From Anaerolineaceae bacterium (GTDB taxonomy: Bacteria > Chloroflexota > Anaerolineae > Anaerolineales > Anaerolineaceae): 7,339 nucleotides of DNA. Made by a program: the position numbers and the translations under genes. Location: positions 2,343 through 9,681 of the forward strand of contig JAQTMA010000154.1 of assembly GCA_028714615.1 (NCBI GenBank), given 5' to 3'. The notes beneath the pieces were generated by a model that was not told where the DNA came from, made no database searches, and saw only the letters and a list, made by a program, of their open reading frames with translations. Below are positions 1-6,593 of this stretch, one piece after another; the first letter of the stretch is position 1; the number at the start of each line of letters is the position of its first letter.

Positions 1-953
1 AGCGCTTTTCGCAGGCCGATCTCACGCGTGCGCTCGGTTACGGAAACCAGCATAATGTTCATGATGCCAATCCCGCCGACCAGGAGGGAAATGGCGGCAA
101 TCCCGCCAAGGAAAATGGTCAGCACACCGGTGATGGTCTTGGCGGTGGCGACAAAATCTTGCTGGCTGAATACACTGAAATCGTCTGCACCCAGATCCGT
201 GCGGTGGCGCTGCCTTAAGATCTGAGTAACCTGCTCGGTTGCTTGCAGCACCTGTTCGGGAGCGGTGACCTGCACCAGGATCAAATCGACCTTATCGCGG
301 GTGCTGCGGTGGATGAGACGAGCCTGGGCGGTGGTCATTGGTACGAGCACCTGATTATCCTGGCTGCCAAACGAACTACCGCCCTTCGGTGCGAGCACAC
401 CTTGAACGCGGAATGGCTGGCCTTCGATGCGAAAGGTCAGGCCGATCAATCCGAGGCGGGCGTGGAAGATTTTGTCGGCGACATCCACGCCGATCAAGGC
501 GACCGAGGCGTTTTCCAGCATCTGTTCGGGTGTGATGGCGTCGCCCTCCAAAAGGACTTCGTTGCGTACCGGGATGTACGTGGGGGTGATGCCGATGATG
601 GAGGCGGTGGTCTGGTCGCCTCCGTACGTAATCACGCCGTTGCTCTGCAGCATGGGAGCTACTGATTTGATGGAAGGGGCAACGAATGGATCGCCGAGGG
701 CGTCGGCATCCGCCAGGGTGAGGGGTTTGGGATTGCGGACGGTTTCACCAGTGCTACCCGAAAACACGAACAACAGATTTGTGCCGATGCCGCTGATGGA
801 ACCGGTGATGGTGTTCTGCGCCCCCTGACCGACCGCCAGCATGGCAATCACCGCGCCGACGCCGATGACGATTCCCAGGATGGTCAAACCCGAGCGGAGT
901 TTGTTGGCGGTCAGCGATTCAATGGCTTCGATAATGGCTTGCCCGAGGTTCAT
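1..953 (-). CDS. MacB-type ABC transporter permease (FtsX-like), C-terminus cut by the window edge
   Basis: Membrane subunit of a tripartite MacAB-type ABC system, working with the ATPase and adaptor encoded just upstream. I translated it as open from ATG 953-951 to the left edge: 317 complete codons with no stop. Residues about 22-44 form TM1 ([19 protein letters not shown]) within a MacB-like start, [20 protein letters not shown]. Residues about 45-270 are the large extracytoplasmic MacB/Sabre-like domain. TM2 lies at about 272-303 with the family motif [20 protein letters not shown], followed by GLRKA, the coupling helix that contacts the ATPase. Free-standing MacB permeases are usually about 400 residues, so TM3, TM4 and roughly 80-90 residues should lie beyond position 1. 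The start overlaps the ATPase stop in ATGA (953-950), indicating translational coupling. The family is certain; the exported substrate is unknown (peptide, lipoprotein, macrolide or stress-signal roles all occur in the family). Confidence 0.95.
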   Translation of the reverse strand, partial: MNLGQAIIEAIESLTANKLRSGLTILGIVIGVGAVIAMLAVGQGAQNTITGSISGIGTNLLFVFSGSTGETVRNPKPLTLADADALGDPFVAPSIKSVAPMLQSNGVITYGGDQTTASIIGITPTYIPVRNEVLLEGDAITPEQMLENASVALIGVDVADKIFHARLGLIGLTFRIEGQPFRVQGVLAPKGGSSFGSQDNQVLVPMTTAQARLIHRSTRDKVDLILVQVTAPEQVLQATEQVTQILRQRHRTDLGADDFSVFSQQDFVATAKTITGVLTIFLGGIAAISLLVGGIGIMNIMLVSVTERTREIGLRKA

Positions 954-1630
954 GGCTGGGACTCCAGGATGCCGTCGCGCAGACGCAGCACGCGCTGGGT
1001 CTGCGCTGCGATGGTCGGATCGTGGGTGACAATAATCACCGTCGTCTGGCTATCGCGGTTAAGGTTCAAGAGCAGTTCCATGATCTCCTTCCCTGAACGC
1101 GAGTCCAGGTTACCGGTTGGCTCGTCAGCCATCAAGATAGAGGGATGGTTAACCAAGGCGCGAGCGATAGCAACGCGCTGCTGCTGCCCCCCTGAGAGTT
1201 CAGGTGGGCGATGAGTCACCCGGTCACCCAGGCCGACCATTTCCAAGGCTTCGCGAGCGCGGTCCCTGCGCCCATTGGATACGCCTGCATAGCGTAAGGG
1301 TAATTCCACGTTGGCCAGGGCGGTGGCGCGGGGGAGCAGGTTGAAGCTCTGAAAAACAAAGCCCACCTGATGGTTGCGCACCTCAGCGAGTTCATCGTCC
1401 CCCATATTAGAGACCAATTTCGAGTCCAGAAAATACTTTCCACCGGTAGGACGATCGAGGCAACCCAGGATGTTCATCAGGGTCGATTTCCCTGATCCTG
1501 ATGGGCCCATGATCGAGAGCATCTCGCCGCGCGGGATGGTGAAAGAGACTCCGTCAAGGGCATGAACCGCGATATCTCCCATCTTGTAAACCTTGGTCAG
1601 GTTTTCAGCCTGGATAACGTTTTCGACCAC
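950..1630 (-). CDS. MacB/LolD-type ABC transporter ATP-binding protein
   Basis: Cytoplasmic ATPase that powers the adjacent FtsX-like permease. At 226 residues it is the normal length for this class. All nucleotide-binding motifs are intact: Walker [10 protein letters not shown] (42-50), Q-loop Gln94 in [10 protein letters not shown], signature LSGGQQQR (145-152), Walker B ILMADEP (165-171), D-loop NLDS (174-177) and switch His203 in VTHD. The NLLP and PTGNLDS wording is typical of the MacB/LolD/FtsE branch. The start is GTG at 1630-1628, supported by a strong Shine-Dalgarno GAGGGGGC (1643-1636) lying inside the last codons of the upstream adaptor gene, 6 bases from GTG. Only 2 bases separate it from the adaptor stop, and its own TGA overlaps the permease ATG by four bases, so adaptor, ATPase and permease form one translational unit. 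Confidence 0.97.
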   Translation of the reverse strand: MVENVIQAENLTKVYKMGDIAVHALDGVSFTIPRGEMLSIMGPSGSGKSTLMNILGCLDRPTGGKYFLDSKLVSNMGDDELAEVRNHQVGFVFQSFNLLPRATALANVELPLRYAGVSNGRRDRAREALEMVGLGDRVTHRPPELSGGQQQRVAIARALVNHPSILMADEPTGNLDSRSGKEIMELLLNLNRDSQTTVIIVTHDPTIAAQTQRVLRLRDGILESQP

Positions 1631-1632
1631 GG

Positions 1633-3060
1633 TTAGCCCCCTCGCATGAAGCCAGGACCGGGGTTGGTGTCCAGCGGTGGGTTGAGAATGATGTCATCAC
1701 CGGCTTTGATATCGCCAGAAATAACCTGTGAATTTGTTTCGGAGGTAGCCCCGAGTTTAACCTGGATGCTTACCGGGCTCCCGTTGCGCAAGAGATAGAC
1801 GATGCGCTGGCCATCCCGTAAACGGATCGCGCGATTCGGAACCTGTAGCACGTCCTTGAGCTGAGTGACCACCACGTTTACGGCCGCAGTCATCCCTGGA
1901 AGGACGCTATCGTCGTGGTCTGTGATCTCAACGGTCACCATATAATTCACCACGCCTTGTGTGGTGGCGCCTGTTTTGGCGACCTGCACGACCTTGCCAT
2001 TGTAAAGTTTACCCAGAATGGCATCAAAAGACATGGTCACGAGCTGGCCTTCCGTTACCCGGTTGATATCAACTTCCGTAACAGGTACGTCAACCAGCAG
2101 GTGGGAGAGGTCCTCGATCCGGATTGACTGATTTGGACTGGCGGCGCCGGCGGCCGAAAGTGAAGCCGCCCCGATCACGTCTCCCGGTTTCATGTGGAGA
2201 TCCGTGATCGTGCCGGTGAACGGAGCGGTCAGTCGAGTCAGGTTGGTGGTGGCCAGGATGGCGTCGACGTGCGCCTGTGCAGCAGCAATGTCGCTCGGAT
2301 CAGGACCGTGCTTCAGGCGGTCCCATTCGCGTTGAGCATCCTCCAGTTTCGCTTTTGCCACAGCGAGTTGCGAATCGGCTTCAGCCAGATCGGCTGGTGT
2401 GGCTTTTCCCGTGAGCCAGTTGTAGTTGGCCAAAGCCTGGTCGCGTTTCATTTGAGCGCTGGTGAGTTGGCTCAACACCTGAAGACGCAGCAGGTTATCG
2501 ACAGGGAGAGCTTTTACTTTATCCCAGGCATCTTCAGCGGTGGCTGCGCTCGATAAGGCCAGTTGGTAATTCGACCAGGCGTTATCGATGTTTGTCTGGC
2601 TGGCGCGCGGATATTTCATCCCTTCGCGGTGATTCTTGGCCTTATCGTAGGCATCCTGAGCCTGAGTCAAAGTCAGTTGGGCCTGCGCCTGCGCCGTCTG
2701 GGAAGTCGTCAGATTATCCAGGGAGCGTTTTGCATTCACCAAATCTGCCTGGGCTAAAATGATATTCTGGGGGAGAGATGTCGGATCAAGAGAAGCGATC
2801 ACCTGGTCAGGGTGGACGAGGTCGCCTTCCTGAAAGTTGACCTTTTGGATGATGCCGGTGGTTTGCCAGCTTAAGACAGCAGATTGGTTCGCATGGACGG
2901 TACCCGTGGCGCCGACGGTAGCGGTCAAGTTACCGCGTTGTGCTTTCACGGTTTCGAAACTACCCTGTCGAGCAGCCTGTGCTTTTTGATACTGTTGGAA
3001 GGCGAAGTATCCGCCGAGGGCGAGGATAACAACGATCCCTGCGATGATGAATTTCTTCAT
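1633..3060 (-). CDS. HlyD/MacA-type periplasmic adaptor (membrane fusion protein)
   Basis: Adaptor subunit of the MacAB-like system, anchored in the cytoplasmic membrane and projecting outward. The 475-residue product starts [21 protein letters not shown]: one N-terminal membrane anchor or uncleaved signal (about 4-22). First beta-barrel strands and lipoyl half-motif are at about 38-92 ([24 protein letters not shown] contains the family glycine pattern). A long Ala/Gln/Leu-rich helical hairpin at about 98-270 is probably coiled coil. The second lipoyl half, with [20 protein letters not shown], is at 278-297. Beta-barrel and membrane-proximal domains follow to the C-terminus ([13 protein letters not shown] at 386-398, VPNRAI at 407-412). 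A modest GCAGGG ribosome site lies 9 bases before ATG. At 475 residues it is longer than E. coli MacA (about 370), mostly through an extended hairpin. The cargo is unknown. Confidence 0.95.
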   Translation of the reverse strand: MKKFIIAGIVVILALGGYFAFQQYQKAQAARQGSFETVKAQRGNLTATVGATGTVHANQSAVLSWQTTGIIQKVNFQEGDLVHPDQVIASLDPTSLPQNIILAQADLVNAKRSLDNLTTSQTAQAQAQLTLTQAQDAYDKAKNHREGMKYPRASQTNIDNAWSNYQLALSSAATAEDAWDKVKALPVDNLLRLQVLSQLTSAQMKRDQALANYNWLTGKATPADLAEADSQLAVAKAKLEDAQREWDRLKHGPDPSDIAAAQAHVDAILATTNLTRLTAPFTGTITDLHMKPGDVIGAASLSAAGAASPNQSIRIEDLSHLLVDVPVTEVDINRVTEGQLVTMSFDAILGKLYNGKVVQVAKTGATTQGVVNYMVTVEITDHDDSVLPGMTAAVNVVVTQLKDVLQVPNRAIRLRDGQRIVYLLRNGSPVSIQVKLGATSETNSQVISGDIKAGDDIILNPPLDTNPGPGFMRGG

Positions 3061-3085
3061 GCGAAACTACCCTGCTCTTTCTATT

Positions 3086-3097
3086 ACGGAATTCCGT
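3086..3097. promoter_or_regulatory. Perfect 12-bp palindrome upstream of the adaptor gene; candidate operator
   Basis: The sequence ACGGAATTCCGT is perfectly self-complementary and extends outward to ATTACGGAATTCCGTGAT with one wobble position. It lies 26 bases upstream of the adaptor ATG (minus strand), where a repressor or activator half-site pair would be expected. I found no convincing -35/-10 pair around it, so the regulatory role is inferred only from position and symmetry. The rest of the 108-bp gap between protease and adaptor (3061-3168) shows a second small palindrome, CAGCGCTG at 3131-3138, and no T-tailed terminator. Confidence 0.3.
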
Positions 3098-3168
3098 GAT
3101 TATTGCGATATAGTCATAATCCGAGGCACTCAGCGCTGGGTCGGGGCTGTGTACCTGTAGATCCAGCC

Positions 3169-4377
3169 TTATCCCCCCAGGGATTGCAGCGGAACCGGGG
3201 TGAAGACCAACAAGAAAATGATCAAAGCCAGGAGAGCCATGGCCTTCCGCGCCGGGTTTAATGGCGTAATCTGATCGAGAGGTTCGGCATAACTGCGCCC
3301 AACCAAAAAGAAAATTAGGGCAGCCCACAGCCACCACCCATTCCAAACAAAGCCTAGCAACACCAAAACCAACAGGATGAAGGGCAACGTCCGGCGCGCC
3401 TTCTGAGTGCCTAACAAGACGTAGAGCATATGGCCTCCATCCAATTGCCCAGCCGGGATCAGGTTCAAGGCGGTTACAAGCAACCCGGCCCATCCAGCCC
3501 AGGCGATGGGATGCAAGATCACATCCAGGCCACCGATTGGGAGGGGCCGGCCTGTGAAAAAGTATTGGACATAATAAACAATGGGGGGCAATCCGCCAAA
3601 ACTGGCCGGCGATGGCAACCACTGGTGGAATACCAGGAACTTGGAAAGCAGGTACAGTACCGAGTTGCCTTCCAGGTTGGTAATCATGCCGGATGCTGTG
3701 GGAACCGTCAGAGGACCCACCTGCGAGAGCGAGAGGCCAATGAGGAGCACAGGAATTGCAACGAGTAAGCCAGCCAGGGGACCAGCCAGACCGATATCCA
3801 GCAGAATCCTACGGTTTTTTGGGGGCTCTTTCATATTGATGAAAGCGCCCATCGTGCCAAAATAGCTGAAAGGAAATGGGATGAAGTAAGGCGGCGATAC
3901 CTGGGCGTTGTGGAAGCGGCCGACCAGGTAATGACCGAACTCGTGGGCTGTCAGGATCAACATCAAGCTGACGGCAAAGGGCCAGCCGGTGAGAAGCCAG
4001 GCGAGGATGCCCGGAATGCTCATATCGGTAGGAGTTGAGGTGGCAGAATACAAGGCTCCGGTCAGGAGAACGCTCGCCAGGGTCAGCGCGAAAAGCACTA
4101 CGTTGATCCAGGGATTGGAAGGCCGCACAACCGGCAGGCTGTCGACCAGCAGGATGACCTGCTCGCCTTTCTCCTTACGGAAGAGCGGCATGAGGTGGTG
4201 GGGTTTGAGTTGCTCTGAAAGCGCCTGGTAGGCAGCGGAAGAATCTTCGTCCCGCAGCCGCCCGGAATAGCGCACTATGTAGGCTTCTTTCCCTTTACTT
4301 CCAAAGGTCATGGAGTCGATAATAAAAAATCGCTCGACGAGATGGTCGAGGATCACGGACTGTCCTGTGTTTTCCAT
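3169..4377 (-). CDS. M50 (site-2 protease family) intramembrane zinc metalloprotease
   Basis: Polytopic membrane protease predicted to cut transmembrane substrates inside the bilayer (regulated intramembrane proteolysis). The 402-residue product has a soluble N-terminal domain (about 1-88), then a hydrophobic region of about seven or eight segments. The zinc and catalytic motif HEFGH is at 145-149 (ligands His145 and His149, catalytic Glu146). The third ligand is Asp313 in NLIPAGQLDGGH (305-316), the N-x-x-P-x-x-x-L-D-G signature. The membrane layout with an N-terminal soluble domain, the PPYFIPFPFSYFGTMGAFI stretch (162-180) and no PDZ domain resembles the EGY/plastid-cyanobacterial branch rather than RseP. 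ATG 4377-4375 follows a CTGGGG ribosome site at 7 bases and the stop is TAA. The gene starts 27-30 bases after the selC tRNA on the same strand. The natural substrate is not evident; the adjacent MacAB unit may simply be a neighbour. Confidence 0.95.
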   Translation of the reverse strand: MENTGQSVILDHLVERFFIIDSMTFGSKGKEAYIVRYSGRLRDEDSSAAYQALSEQLKPHHLMPLFRKEKGEQVILLVDSLPVVRPSNPWINVVLFALTLASVLLTGALYSATSTPTDMSIPGILAWLLTGWPFAVSLMLILTAHEFGHYLVGRFHNAQVSPPYFIPFPFSYFGTMGAFINMKEPPKNRRILLDIGLAGPLAGLLVAIPVLLIGLSLSQVGPLTVPTASGMITNLEGNSVLYLLSKFLVFHQWLPSPASFGGLPPIVYYVQYFFTGRPLPIGGLDVILHPIAWAGWAGLLVTALNLIPAGQLDGGHMLYVLLGTQKARRTLPFILLVLVLLGFVWNGWWLWAALIFFLVGRSYAEPLDQITPLNPARKAMALLALIIFLLVFTPVPLQSLGG

Positions 4378-4406
4378 CAGAATTCCCCAGCCTATACACT
4401 AACAGG

Positions 4407-4500
4407 CGGGAGTGGATGGGGGTCGAACCCACCGCGGCCCGCAACGCGACCCGCCACCGGTTTTGAAGACCGGGAGATCCACCGGGACCTTACCACCCCC
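4407..4500 (-). tRNA. selC: Selenocysteine tRNA, tRNA-Sec (anticodon TCA)
   Basis: Folded by hand on the minus strand. The acceptor stem has 8 pairs (GGGGGTGG with CCACTCCC, one G-T wobble) and the D-stem 6 pairs with a 4-base loop (AGGTCC-CGGT-GGATCT). The anticodon arm is CCGGT-CTTCAAA-ACCGG with TCA at 4466-4464, which reads UGA. A 24-base variable region can form a 9-position stem (8 pairs and one G-G mismatch) with a GTT loop, and the T-arm is GTGGG-TTCGACC-CCCAT. The discriminator is G. The 8-bp acceptor, 6-bp D-stem, long variable arm and CTTCAAA loop are the diagnostic bacterial tRNA-Sec set and match the E. coli selC architecture. The 3' end is followed by CCT, so the terminal A of CCA must be added after transcription. 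The tRNA is charged with serine and converted by SelA; SelA, SelB and SelD should be encoded elsewhere. Confidence 0.96.
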
Positions 4501-4501
4501 G

Positions 4502-4530
4502 ATATCAATATTGATGATTTAAGTTGATAT
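4502..4530. repeat. AT-rich inverted repeats between the selC -10 and the tRNA
   Basis: ATATCAA (4502-4508) is the exact reverse complement of TTGATAT (4524-4530). A second perfect 12-bp palindrome, ATCAATATTGAT, lies at 4504-4515. The block covers the predicted transcription start and leader of selC, so it could be an operator, but AT-rich sequence makes short palindromes common. Confidence 0.35.
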
Positions 4531-4557
4531 TATACCCGTTGGGAGGATGAGTTGGTA
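4529..4557 (-). promoter_or_regulatory. Likely selC promoter (perfect TATAAT -10, weak -35)
   Basis: On the minus strand a consensus TATAAT occupies 4534-4529, which would start transcription near 4522, about 22 bases before the mature tRNA 5' end. That spacing suits a tRNA leader removed by RNase P. At 17-bp spacing the -35 hexamer would be TACCAA (4557-4552), a poor match to TTGACA, so the -35 assignment is weak. Confidence 0.6.
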
Positions 4558-4602
4558 GGGGTAATTCGGATAACCCTTGCGGAGGCATAGGGTAATCCCT
4601 AT
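4555..4602. repeat. Degenerate GTAGGGG-type intergenic repeat with a small hairpin
   Basis: GTAGGGGTAATTC starts at 4555 and is followed by CGGATAACCC, looking like a decayed palindrome. Immediately after, ATAGGG-TAAT-CCCTAT (4587-4602) is a perfect 6-bp stem with a 4-base loop. GGGTAAT occurs twice in this stretch. The first bases match the arm of the much better hairpin at 5985-6013 (both begin GTAGGGG), suggesting both derive from a dispersed palindromic element. No coding potential is seen in 4501-4745 apart from regulatory sites. Confidence 0.35.
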
Positions 4603-4660
4603 CTAGCAGTAATTACAAAAAGGATGTATTAATTAGTTCGGAAATTCTCAAATCAACCTC

Positions 4661-4688
4661 TTGTATTTTTCGAGATTGCTACTATACT
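4661..4688 (+). promoter_or_regulatory. Candidate promoter for the ATP-grasp gene
   Basis: TATACT (4683-4688) matches the -10 consensus in five of six bases. TTGTAT (4661-4666) lies 16 bp upstream and keeps the TTG of the -35 box. Transcription would start near 4695, giving a leader of about 50 bases before the ATG at 4746. The flanks are AT-rich. Confidence 0.5.
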
Positions 4689-4700
4689 AGACGGCTGTGT

Positions 4701-4720
4701 ACAGGCACGTCCTGTTTTTT
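4701..4720 (+). promoter_or_regulatory. Leader stem-loop followed by a T-run (attenuator-like or mRNA 5' hairpin)
   Basis: ACAGG (4701-4705) pairs with CCTGT (4711-4715) across the loop CACGT, followed directly by five more Ts (4716-4720). The shape is that of a weak intrinsic terminator placed between the predicted promoter and the start codon of the ATP-grasp gene. With only 5 pairs it may merely be a stabilising 5' stem-loop. The following C and A-run (4721-4727) can pair with the T-run, giving an alternative fold. Confidence 0.4.
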
Positions 4721-4729
4721 CAAAAAATT

Positions 4730-4734
4730 GGAGG
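4730..4734 (+). promoter_or_regulatory. Shine-Dalgarno GGAGG that decides the start of the ATP-grasp gene
   Basis: GGAGG ends 11 bases before ATG 4746. An in-frame TTG at 4728 would extend the protein by six residues, but the SD itself lies within those codons and no SD precedes the TTG. ATG 4746 is therefore the better start, even though the spacing is somewhat long. Confidence 0.7.
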
Positions 4735-4745
4735 AAAAACCCGAA

Positions 4746-5954
4746 ATGGACGAGATTACGCTGAAAGATAAAGAACAGCAAGAAAGCGACAAGCCTCCCA
4801 GTATTACACCGCGGCCGGCAAGACCATGGCGCGTGGCTGTAATCGCCAATGTCAAGGGGGACTCTTCACACCCAACAAATGGCCCAGCCGACGCCGGCGC
4901 GGAATTCGATAAACAGGAAACCATCCAGGCCATTCAGGCCGCGATCGAATCAGACGGACACACAACCGTCTTCCTCCCAGCGGATACCAATTTACCTCAA
5001 CGCCTTAGCGATATCTGCCCCGACATCTGTTTTAATATATCGGAGGGCATGGGCGGGGATGGACGCGAAGCTCAAGTACCAGCGCTGCTGGAGATGTTAC
5101 ATATTCCATACACGGCATCACGGGTGCTGGCAAATGCGATTGCCTTAGACAAAACCATGACCAAACGGGTATGGCGGGATATGGGTCTGCCCATTGCTGA
5201 ATTTCAAGAATTCAGCGCGGTGGATGAGCCAATTTCACCCGAACTGCGCTTTCCTTTGTTCGTCAAGCCAGCTCGTGAAGGCACCGGGATGGGGATGGAC
5301 GCAGGCGCAATCGTTCAAAACGTGAAGCAACTCCGGCAGCGGGTGGCGTGGGTTATCCGGAGCTATTGCCAACCTGCCCTGGTAGAAGAATATCTGCCTG
5401 GACGCGAATTCACGGTGGGAGTGCTGGGGCGAAAAGGCGCCAACCAGTTCACCATGCGTCCGGATCTGTACGCACCAGACGGCTTCCACCGCTTCCCGAT
5501 CCTGGAAGTTGACACGGATGACTCGGTCACCCCCGGTGTGTATGGGCACCATGCCAAGACGCTTGGGTTCGAGGATCAGGGTGTGCCGAAGTTCATCTGC
5601 CCGGCTTCTGTTGAAGCGGAGCTGGCAGTGGAACTGCACGAGTTAGCGATCCGGGGTCACCAGGCGATTGGCGCTCTGGATGTATCGCGTATCGATTTCC
5701 GCCTGGATTGCCAGGATCGCCCACGCCTGTTAGAGATCAACTCACTGCCGGGCCTTTCACCTGGGTTCTCCGACCTGTGCGTGATCGCAAACGCCGAAGG
5801 TTTGACCTACCGCGATCTGATCCTGGAGATTTTATACTTAGGGGCTTCACGGTATGGATTGCTCGAATTAGCCCCGGTCGCCGGGTCGATTGCGGTGGAA
5901 TTGCCGAGTTATAGCCCGGTATTTTCACAGGCGCGGCACGTATTTTTCAAATAG
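4746..5954 (+). CDS. D-alanine-D-alanine ligase-like ATP-grasp enzyme, divergent
   Basis: Cytoplasmic ATP-grasp carboxylate-amine ligase of the Ddl superfamily, 402 residues from ATG 4746. The N-terminus is polar and probably disordered (1-27). A Rossmann-like lobe follows (VAVIANVKG at 30-38; FNISEGMGGDGRE at 96-108, in the place of the Ddl L-H-G/E-D-G loop). ATP-binding elements are FVKPAREGTGMGM (172-184) and LVEEYLPGREFTVGVLG (212-228). Metal-binding residues are Asp317 in RIDFR and Glu330/Asn332 in LLEINSLPGLSP (328-339). Catalytic scaffold residues are present, but the segment equivalent to Ddl GSSVG is GTGMG, and the Y-x-Y-x-A-K-Y omega-loop segment reads VYGHHAKT (265-272). The DdlB Ser150 and Tyr216 equivalents therefore seem absent. 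It may be a non-canonical Ddl or a ligase of other amino acids or peptides. It is transcribed alone, divergent from selC, and is longer than typical Ddl (about 306-365). Confidence 0.85.
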   Translation: MDEITLKDKEQQESDKPPSITPRPARPWRVAVIANVKGDSSHPTNGPADAGAEFDKQETIQAIQAAIESDGHTTVFLPADTNLPQRLSDICPDICFNISEGMGGDGREAQVPALLEMLHIPYTASRVLANAIALDKTMTKRVWRDMGLPIAEFQEFSAVDEPISPELRFPLFVKPAREGTGMGMDAGAIVQNVKQLRQRVAWVIRSYCQPALVEEYLPGREFTVGVLGRKGANQFTMRPDLYAPDGFHRFPILEVDTDDSVTPGVYGHHAKTLGFEDQGVPKFICPASVEAELAVELHELAIRGHQAIGALDVSRIDFRLDCQDRPRLLEINSLPGLSPGFSDLCVIANAEGLTYRDLILEILYLGASRYGLLELAPVAGSIAVELPSYSPVFSQARHVFFK

Positions 5955-5984
5955 TTCGGTAGTCGGTTAGTTTACTAGTCAATA

Positions 5985-6013
5985 GTAGGGGCAGGGACAA
6001 GCCCTGCCCCTAC
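5985..6013. repeat. Perfect 12-bp inverted repeat between convergent genes; REP-like element or bidirectional terminator
   Basis: GTAGGGGCAGGG (5985-5996) and CCCTGCCCCTAC (6002-6013) are exact reverse complements around the 5-base loop ACAAG. The hairpin sits 30 bases after the ATP-grasp stop and 25 bases before the PAP2 stop, so it could shield both transcripts. Neither strand has a T-tract after the stem, so it is not a classic intrinsic terminator. GTAGGGG-led palindromes of this type are, from my recollection, widely dispersed in some Chloroflexota and cyanobacterial genomes. Confidence 0.8.
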
Positions 6014-6038
6014 CAGAGCATCTATTCTACGAATTGGC

Positions 6039-6593
6039 TCAAAACAGGAAGGGCAGCCAGGCGATAATAAGTGGCTGGGCAAGCAAGATTAAAACACCCA
6101 TAATGACGCCAATCACCAGTCCGGCAACGATATCCGAAAGATAATGAACTCCCATCATCACTCTGGCCACGCTGACCAACGGCGCCCAGAAGGCGATGAG
6201 CAGGGCGAACCAGGTCGGTCCGATTCCGAGGGCGACCACCGCCAACATGGCTGCTCGGGATGCGTGCCCCGAGGGAAATGAGTGCGGATCGGTGGCGCGG
6301 TAAATAATTCCCCAATCTCCTTCAGGACGTTGCCGGCGTACGCGGAATTTAATCAGCAGGACCATAACAGCCAGGAAGACAATCCCCAGGATCAACAGGG
6401 CGGTGCGCTGGCGCCATTCTGGGGAGCCGAACAGCCAGACCAGGCCTAATCCAGCCAGCCAGAACCAGGAATCGCCGGAGTGCGCCAGGATTGCGGCAGC
6501 CTGGAACCAGCTCCCATGCTCCTCACGCAAGCGGATGCGGCTGGACCAGAGCTGGTCCGTTTCGACAAGCTTGCGCCAGAATGGCCGGGTCAT
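6039..6593 (-). CDS. PAP2-family membrane phosphatase
   Basis: Integral membrane acid phosphatase of the PAP2/PgpB/BcrC superfamily, acting on lipid or polyprenyl phosphates at the membrane face. The 184-residue product contains all three motifs. C1 is KFRVRRQRP (82-90, K-x6-RP). C2 is SFPSGHASRA (105-114) with catalytic His110. C3 is ARVMMGVHYLSD (143-154) with nucleophile His150 and Asp154. The usual Ser of the C3 S-R pair is Ala143, a conservative family variant. Hydrophobic segments at about 45-58, 63-82, 115-140 and 155-182 bracket the motifs. ATG 6593-6591 is preceded by AGAAGGTG and overlaps the upstream nucleotidyltransferase stop in ATGA, indicating translational coupling. A longer in-frame reading upstream of 6593 is only the shadow of that gene. 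Substrate is unknown; undecaprenyl-pyrophosphate or phosphatidylglycerophosphate-like substrates are family possibilities. Confidence 0.94.
   Translation of the reverse strand: MTRPFWRKLVETDQLWSSRIRLREEHGSWFQAAAILAHSGDSWFWLAGLGLVWLFGSPEWRQRTALLILGIVFLAVMVLLIKFRVRRQRPEGDWGIIYRATDPHSFPSGHASRAAMLAVVALGIGPTWFALLIAFWAPLVSVARVMMGVHYLSDIVAGLVIGVIMGVLILLAQPLIIAWLPFLF

Noticed and set aside
243..665. Plus-strand open frame of 140 codons across the permease region
   Set aside because: It is antisense to the fully open, motif-bearing permease; its translation is rich in Gly/Asp/Val with no recognisable domain.
3127..3141. CAGCGCTG palindrome after the protease gene as a terminator
   Set aside because: It has no loop and no T-run, so it cannot act as an intrinsic terminator.
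2960..3622. Minus-strand open frame of 220 codons bridging protease and adaptor
   Set aside because: It is a different frame of the M50 gene and runs across the intergenic gap into the adaptor start; Trp/Arg/Pro-rich and without family motifs.
3430..3768. Plus-strand open frame of 112 codons
   Set aside because: Antisense shadow of the M50 protease; no start context and no recognisable domain.
4404..4500. selC as an attachment site for an integrated island
   Set aside because: selC is a known integration hot spot, but no integrase and no duplicated tRNA 3' end were seen in the window; the flank is an ordinary protease gene.
5235..5639. Minus-strand open frame of 134 codons
   Set aside because: Antisense to the core ATP-grasp motifs of the Ddl-like gene, which is clearly the real coding strand.
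6039..6041. TGA of the PAP2 gene as a selenocysteine codon
   Set aside because: Read-through adds only three residues before TAG, and the phosphatase domain is already complete.
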